DNA of 64,000 nucleotides from an uncultured Acidaminococcus sp. (lineage in GTDB: Bacteria; Bacillota; Negativicutes; Acidaminococcales; Acidaminococcaceae). Both the position numbers and the translations under genes were made by a program. Shown here piece after piece: positions 59,598-64,000 of the stretch. The notes under the pieces are model-generated. The model did not search any database and had not been told where the DNA came from. It worked only from the letters and a program-made list of their open reading frames with translations. Position 1 is the first letter of the stretch, and each line of letters starts with the position of its first letter. The stretch covers positions 1 to 64,000 of the forward strand of contig OMYF01000002.1 of NCBI GenBank assembly GCA_900315205.1. Reading direction: 5' to 3'.

Positions 59598-59969
59598 ATG
59601 CTCTATCTGATCATTATGGGAATCATGGCCCTCTGTGTGGCTGTCTTTGCCGTCCAGAACGCGGTCACAGTGGAAGTCTCCTTCCTGATGTGGCATTTTT
59701 CCATGAGCCTGGTACTCATCATCCTGGGTTCCCTCGTCATGGGTTTCATGATTTCAGGACTTTTTGCGCTGAAGGTCAAGACGACTCATTTCATGAAAGA
59801 ACGGAAGCTGAAGAGCGAAATCAAAGAGCTGAAACAGAAGGCTTCCGGCAAGGAGCGCCGGGAGAGTACGGGTGTGCCCCGTTTTCCCATCCAGCGTTCC
59901 CGAGGTTCCTACCGTCCGGAAATGGACGACAAGGATCCGATCATCAAACCATTTAAACCGGAGAAGTAA
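59598..59969 (+). CDS. LapA family membrane protein
   Basis: A 123-residue protein with two N-terminal helices (LIIMGIMALCVAVFAVQNA and MSLVLIILGSLVMGFMISGLFAL) and a charged cytoplasmic tail with a short coiled coil (KERKLKSEIKELKQKASG). QNAVTVEVSFLMWHFSMSL is the hallmark of the LapA/YciS (DUF1049) family, linked in Gram-negative bacteria with lipopolysaccharide assembly. That fits an outer-membrane-bearing Firmicute. AAAGGAAGGAAAC sets the ATG. It is followed nine bases later by recJ, a common neighbourhood for this gene. Confidence 0.88.
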   Translation: MLYLIIMGIMALCVAVFAVQNAVTVEVSFLMWHFSMSLVLIILGSLVMGFMISGLFALKVKTTHFMKERKLKSEIKELKQKASGKERRESTGVPRFPIQRSRGSYRPEMDDKDPIIKPFKPEK

Positions 59970-59978
59970 GATTGCTTT

Positions 59979-62321
59979 ATGATATGTACGAAAATTCTAT
60001 CCCATCCTGTTGAACTGACGGATGCCCAGAAAGAACTGGCGGCGGCCCTTGGAGTGCCGCCGCTGGTCATGGCTGTCCTTGCCGGCAGGAAGCTGACCAA
60101 TCCCGGGGCCATCAGGACTTTCCTGGAAGGGAAACCGGATCCTTTTTCCGATCCGTTCCTCCTGACTGATATGGACAAGGCCGTGGAGAGGATCCTCAAA
60201 GCTGTGCGCAGTGGAGAAAAGATCACGATTTACGGCGATTATGATGTCGATGGAACCACGGGGAGTTCGCTGCTCTATCTTTTCCTGTCCGGCCTCGGGG
60301 CGCAGGTATCGATTTATATTCCCCGCAGGGACAGCGAAGGATATGGCCTGAACCTTCCGGCCGTCAGGAAGATCGCTGCGGACGGGACGGCCCTGCTCGT
60401 GACTGTCGATACGGGCATCACCGCGGCGGATATTGCTGCAGAGGCCCCAAAGGATCTTGACATCGTCATTACGGACCATCATCTGGCGCCGGCTGAACTG
60501 CCCCGCGTCTGTGCTGTCGTAAATCCAAACAGGGAGGGCGATGCCTATCCCTGCAAGGCGATTTGCGGCGCCGGTGTGGCCCTTAAGCTGTGTCAGGCCA
60601 TTTATAAGGTGCTCCATCCGGATGCTCCGTACTGGCATGAATATATCGAGCTGGCTGCTGTTGCGACCGTCGCCGATGTGGTCCCCCTTGTCGGGGAGAA
60701 CCGCGAAATTGTCCGTATCGGCCTTGCCAGACTGCCTCACACGAATCTTCCGGGACTGCGGGCCCTGCTGCAGTCGTGTCTTGCGAAGAATGCCCGTGTG
60801 ACGAGCGAAACCATCGGTTTCGGCATCGGGCCCCGGATCAACGCGGCGGGAAGGCTTGGCGACGCTATGGACGCGGTCAGGCTGATCCTGGCCCGGGATC
60901 CTGATCAGGCAGCTGATATGGCCCGTTTCCTCAATGAAGAAAACGCCAGACGGCAGGATCTCAGCCAGCAGATCTTTGAGGAAGCTGAAGATATGCTGGC
61001 CCGGGATGGACAGCCGGAATGGGGCATCGTGCTTGCCAAAGAGAACTGGCACCCCGGTGTCATCGGAATCGTGGCCTCGCGGCTTACGGAAAAATACCAT
61101 GTGCCGTCCATCCTGCTCAGCCTGAAGGACGGAGAGGCCCATGGCTCGTGCCGCAGCATTCCGCCGGTCCATCTGTACCATGCACTGGAAACCTGCCGGA
61201 GCTGCCTCGTCCAGTTCGGCGGTCATGCCCAGGCCGCGGGACTTACCATAAAGGAAGCAGAGATCCCGGCTTTCCGGAAGGCTTTTGCAGAGACTGTGGC
61301 GGAGATGCTGGGCCATGTGCCCTACGAACCAGTCGTGGTTCCCGATTATGTCCTGGGCAGCGGCGAACAGCTCACCGTAAAGGATGTGGAAGCCCTGGAC
61401 CGCCTAGCTCCCTTTGGCTGCGGCAATGAGGCACCTGTCCTGGGGTTCCGGGACAGCATCATCGGACGGGTCAGTACGATGGGCAAGGAAAAGAACCATC
61501 TGCGCCTCGATCTGGCCCATGCCGGACAGGAGTTCAAGGGCATCGTCTGGAAGGAAGGAGCCTCGAGTCCTTATTTTTACAGCGGTGAGAAGGCGGACAT
61601 CGCTTTTGCTCCGCGCCTCAATACCTTCCGTGGATTGACAAGTGTCGATCTGGAACTGAAAGCGGTCGAAACGCAGCATACCATCGTGGACTGGCGGTAC
61701 TCTTCCAAAAACAGAGAGACACTTTTAAAAAACATTTTACAAAAAGACAAAAAAACTGTAACATATATAAGTGGCGAAGAGAATGGAATGGCGGGGAAAA
61801 TCCCCGGCATCGTACGGAAATACGGTGACCCCCTTCCCGAAGGTACCCGGACTGTGGTATTCTATGATGCCGGGGCCGCGGAAGTCCTCGATCCGGAAAC
61901 TTTTCCGCTGACCAGTTCTCAGCGCGCGGTCCTCTATCTGGTGTTCAACCGGGATGAAATGGTGATGCGCCAGGAAGAGCTCCGGAGACGGTTCCCGGAC
62001 CTTGCCGGTATGCGCAGCTGCTACATCCATATCAGGAAGCTGCTGGCGCAGGGAGCGGCAGAAGAGGACGCGGTACTGGGACAGTGTTCCCGTGAAGGCT
62101 ATCTGATTTCACGGGATGTGCTTGACATCTTTGAAAGACTGGGACTTTTTATCCGTAAAGGAAAGGATATTTATTTGGGTTCGCAGGAAAAAATCGACAT
62201 GCAGCATGATGCCGGCTTTGCCGCGCTGCAGGAAAAACGCAGCCGTGCCATGCAGGGACTGAACCGTCTGTGGCATATTTCGGCCGGAGAGATTGCGGAC
62301 ATCTGGGGCCAGAGGAGGTGA
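59979..62321 (+). CDS. recJ: single-stranded-DNA-specific exonuclease RecJ
   Basis: A 780-residue DHH-family 5'-3' exonuclease for DNA repair and recombination. Metal motifs are visible: ITIYGDYDVDGTTGSSLL (motif I, about residues 82-99), VTVDTGIT and IVITDHHLAP (motif III). The DHHA1 domain with GGHAQAAGLTIKEAEI follows at about 415-430, and an OB-fold region carries GRVSTMGKEKNHLRLDL. The last 200 residues are a low-similarity extension that is usual in Firmicutes. GGAGAAG is rather far (12 bases) from the ATG at 59979. It stops five bases before relA, forming an operon. Confidence 0.95.
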   Translation: MICTKILSHPVELTDAQKELAAALGVPPLVMAVLAGRKLTNPGAIRTFLEGKPDPFSDPFLLTDMDKAVERILKAVRSGEKITIYGDYDVDGTTGSSLLYLFLSGLGAQVSIYIPRRDSEGYGLNLPAVRKIAADGTALLVTVDTGITAADIAAEAPKDLDIVITDHHLAPAELPRVCAVVNPNREGDAYPCKAICGAGVALKLCQAIYKVLHPDAPYWHEYIELAAVATVADVVPLVGENREIVRIGLARLPHTNLPGLRALLQSCLAKNARVTSETIGFGIGPRINAAGRLGDAMDAVRLILARDPDQAADMARFLNEENARRQDLSQQIFEEAEDMLARDGQPEWGIVLAKENWHPGVIGIVASRLTEKYHVPSILLSLKDGEAHGSCRSIPPVHLYHALETCRSCLVQFGGHAQAAGLTIKEAEIPAFRKAFAETVAEMLGHVPYEPVVVPDYVLGSGEQLTVKDVEALDRLAPFGCGNEAPVLGFRDSIIGRVSTMGKEKNHLRLDLAHAGQEFKGIVWKEGASSPYFYSGEKADIAFAPRLNTFRGLTSVDLELKAVETQHTIVDWRYSSKNRETLLKNILQKDKKTVTYISGEENGMAGKIPGIVRKYGDPLPEGTRTVVFYDAGAAEVLDPETFPLTSSQRAVLYLVFNRDEMVMRQEELRRRFPDLAGMRSCYIHIRKLLAQGAAEEDAVLGQCSREGYLISRDVLDIFERLGLFIRKGKDIYLGSQEKIDMQHDAGFAALQEKRSRAMQGLNRLWHISAGEIADIWGQRR

Positions 62322-62325
62322 GACG

Positions 62326-64000
62326 ATGGAACAACTGGATCCTACTCCCATCAGTGCAGAGGAGTTTTATGAAAAAATCAGCAATTATCTGACACCGCGT
62401 CAGGTCGAATTCGTCCGGGAAGCATACAATTTTGCCGCAGAAAAACATGCGGCCCAGAAGCGTGCGTCCGGGGAACCGTATATCATCCATCCTCTCGGCG
62501 TGGCGACCATCCTGGCCCAGCTGCAGATGGACGACGTGACACTGGCAGCAGCCTTCCTCCACGACGTCGTGGAGGATACGGATGTGACACTCGACCAGCT
62601 GTCCGATATCTTCGGACTGGAGGTCGCCGGACTCGTCGACGGCGTGACGAAACTCGGCAAAATCGAATATATCTCCCGGGAGGAACAGCAGATCGAGAAT
62701 TACCGGAAGATGTTCCTGGCCATGGCCAAGGATATCCGTGTCGTCCTGATCAAACTGGCGGACCGGCTGCACAACATGCGCACCATGAAGTATATGCCGG
62801 TCCACAAGCAGAAACGGATTTCCAGTGAAACGCTGGAGATCTATGCCCCGCTGGCCCATCGTCTCGGGATCTATGCCATTAAATGGGAACTGGAAGATCT
62901 CTCTTTCCGGTACCTTGAACCGCAGCATTATTATGAACTCGTGGAAGAAGTCAAGATCAAGCGGCATGAGCGGGAAGCCATGGTGCAGGAAGCCATGGAT
63001 GAACTCCGCCATCTGTGCAGTGATGCAGGGATCCGCTGTGAGATCCAGGGCCGTCCCAAGAGTTTCTACAGCATCTACAAGAAGATGCAGCGGGACAACA
63101 AGACCATTAACGAAATCTATGACCTGCTGGCAGTCCGTGTCCTTGTGGACAGCGTGAAGGACTGTTACGGCGTCCTGGGCATCGTCCACGGCAAGTGGAA
63201 ACCCATTCCGGGCCGCTTCAAGGATTATATTGCCGTACCCAAGTCGAACGGGTATCAGTCCCTCCACACGACAGTCGTTTCTTCGAGCGGGTCCCCTCTG
63301 GAAATCCAGATCCGCACCTTCGAGATGCACAAGGTTTCTGAATACGGTGTGGCGGCTCACTGGCGTTATAAGGAATCGGGCGGTTCCAAGATGCCGTCAT
63401 CGGCGGATAAGAATGTCGATGCCAAGATGGCCTGGCTGCGTCAGCTGCTGGAATGGCACCGCGACATGCGGGATCCCCAGGAATTCGTCAATACCGTCAA
63501 GATGGATGTCTTTTCGGACGAAGTCTTTGTCTTTACGCCGCAGGGGGATGTGGTGGACCTGCCTTTCGGGTCCGTCCCCATCGACTTTGCCTACCGCATC
63601 CATACGGGCGTGGGCAACAGCTGTGTCGGCGCCAAGGTCAATGGCAAGATCGTACCGCTCGATTACAAATTGAAAAACGGCGATATCGTGGAGATCATTA
63701 CGTCCAAGAGCTCGCCCGGACCTTCCCGGGACTGGATCAATATCGTCGGCTCGAGCCAGACCAAGAACAAGATCAAACAGTTCTTCAAGAAGGAAAGACG
63801 GGAAGAAAATATTGTCAACGGCCGGGATATGCTGGAACGTGAATGCCGCCGCCTGGGCTACGATCCGGATGCGATGATGACTCCGGACACTCTTAAGGAA
63901 GTGGCATCCCGCTGCCATCTCGACGGCAGTGAGGAGAACCTCCTGGCGGCTCTTGGCTACGGCGGGATCATGCTGAACACCGTCATGGTCAAGCTTGTCG
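62326..64000 (+). CDS. relA: RelA/SpoT (p)ppGpp synthetase, 3' end beyond the window
   Basis: At least 558 residues are present; the frame is still open at the window edge. The N-terminal HD hydrolase has RASGEPYIIHPLGVATIL, AAAFLHDVVEDTD and LIKLADRLHNMRTM. The synthetase follows with RPKSFYSIYKKMQRD, IYDLLAVRVLVDSVKDCYGVLG and DYIAVPKSNGYQSLHTTV, and a TGS domain with VFTPQGDVVDLPFGSVPIDFAYRIHTGVG. This is the bifunctional Rel of Firmicutes that makes and degrades the stringent-response alarmone. AGGAGG lies inside the end of recJ. The ATG at 62326 gives the normal N-terminus. Confidence 0.95.
   Translation, partial: MEQLDPTPISAEEFYEKISNYLTPRQVEFVREAYNFAAEKHAAQKRASGEPYIIHPLGVATILAQLQMDDVTLAAAFLHDVVEDTDVTLDQLSDIFGLEVAGLVDGVTKLGKIEYISREEQQIENYRKMFLAMAKDIRVVLIKLADRLHNMRTMKYMPVHKQKRISSETLEIYAPLAHRLGIYAIKWELEDLSFRYLEPQHYYELVEEVKIKRHEREAMVQEAMDELRHLCSDAGIRCEIQGRPKSFYSIYKKMQRDNKTINEIYDLLAVRVLVDSVKDCYGVLGIVHGKWKPIPGRFKDYIAVPKSNGYQSLHTTVVSSSGSPLEIQIRTFEMHKVSEYGVAAHWRYKESGGSKMPSSADKNVDAKMAWLRQLLEWHRDMRDPQEFVNTVKMDVFSDEVFVFTPQGDVVDLPFGSVPIDFAYRIHTGVGNSCVGAKVNGKIVPLDYKLKNGDIVEIITSKSSPGPSRDWINIVGSSQTKNKIKQFFKKERREENIVNGRDMLERECRRLGYDPDAMMTPDTLKEVASRCHLDGSEENLLAALGYGGIMLNTVMVKLV

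Noticed and set aside
1-64000. CRISPR arrays, insertion sequences, prophage or integrative elements
   Set aside because: No regularly spaced repeats, transposase, integrase or phage structural proteins were recognised. The repeats noted are short and isolated.

Overview
The window reads as chromosome of a diderm Firmicute (class Negativicutes); Acidaminococcus or a close relative is my best guess, from general resemblance only. Evidence for this is a mixture of Gram-positive gene-expression signals (AGGAGG-type ribosome sites, many TTG/GTG starts, TTGACA/TATAAT promoters, a T-box leader, a HutP-family protein) with a classical type V autotransporter that needs an outer membrane. GC content is moderate to high, and genes are closely packed on the + strand, with minus-strand genes mainly at 32.9-40.8 kb and one at about 54-55 kb. 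No prophage, insertion sequence, CRISPR array or rRNA was seen.

Layout. 0.1-3.2 kb: a DUF438/PAS protein, an acetyltransferase and a YwnB-like NAD(P)-binding protein. 3.5-6.8 kb: an OmpR/HAMP-kinase two-component pair followed by a MATE exporter. 7.2-9.6 kb: autotransporter. 9.9-12.9 kb: an Rrf2 (YwnA-like) regulator, a flavodoxin-type reductase, a LURP-one protein, a 26-residue membrane peptide and a Nudix protein. 13.0-20.1 kb: a three-gene unit led by a 1645-residue fusion of HD hydrolase, helical region, adenylyltransferase and phosphoribosyltransferase-like domains, then a lactate/malate-dehydrogenase-like protein and a two-part flavoprotein; this is the least explained locus. 20.4-32.5 kb: K+/H+ antiporter, beta-CASP nuclease-like protein, a ferric-type ABC importer, an HD protein, a secreted esterase, a second MATE and a CytX-type permease. 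32.9-40.8 kb, mostly minus strand: a sodium:solute symporter under a phenylalanine-type T-box with a duplicated antiterminator/terminator, a methyltransferase divergent from a flavin-oxidase-like protein across shared operators, a PHP phosphatase and a PLD-helicase-DUF3427 protein. 41.2-42.8 kb: a candidate structured RNA or attenuated leader, a HutP-family gene and four tRNAs (His, Gln, Lys, Leu). 43-53.7 kb: YjiH-type membrane protein, an M20 amidohydrolase whose C-terminus looks recently disrupted, AEC carrier, flavin reductase, UvrA2-like ATPase, NSS transporter and M48 protease. 53.9-64 kb: AbrB-type membrane protein, a small protein plus unusual P1B ATPase, a 0.7-kb gene-poor stretch with strong hairpins, then hydroxyacid dehydrogenase, LapA, RecJ and the start of RelA/SpoT.

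The strongest new readings are: (1) matching ATGTAAT-N7-ATTACAT operators at the Rrf2 gene and at the YwnB-like gene 7 kb away, which suggest one small regulon; (2) the UUC specifier in the T-box, which predicts that the symporter answers to uncharged tRNA-Phe; (3) the HD/adenylyltransferase/phosphoribosyltransferase fusion operon; (4) a 61-bp insertion bounded by 28-bp repeats that appears to have shifted the frame at the end of the M20 gene. All functional statements rest on motif recognition by eye; no database search was run.
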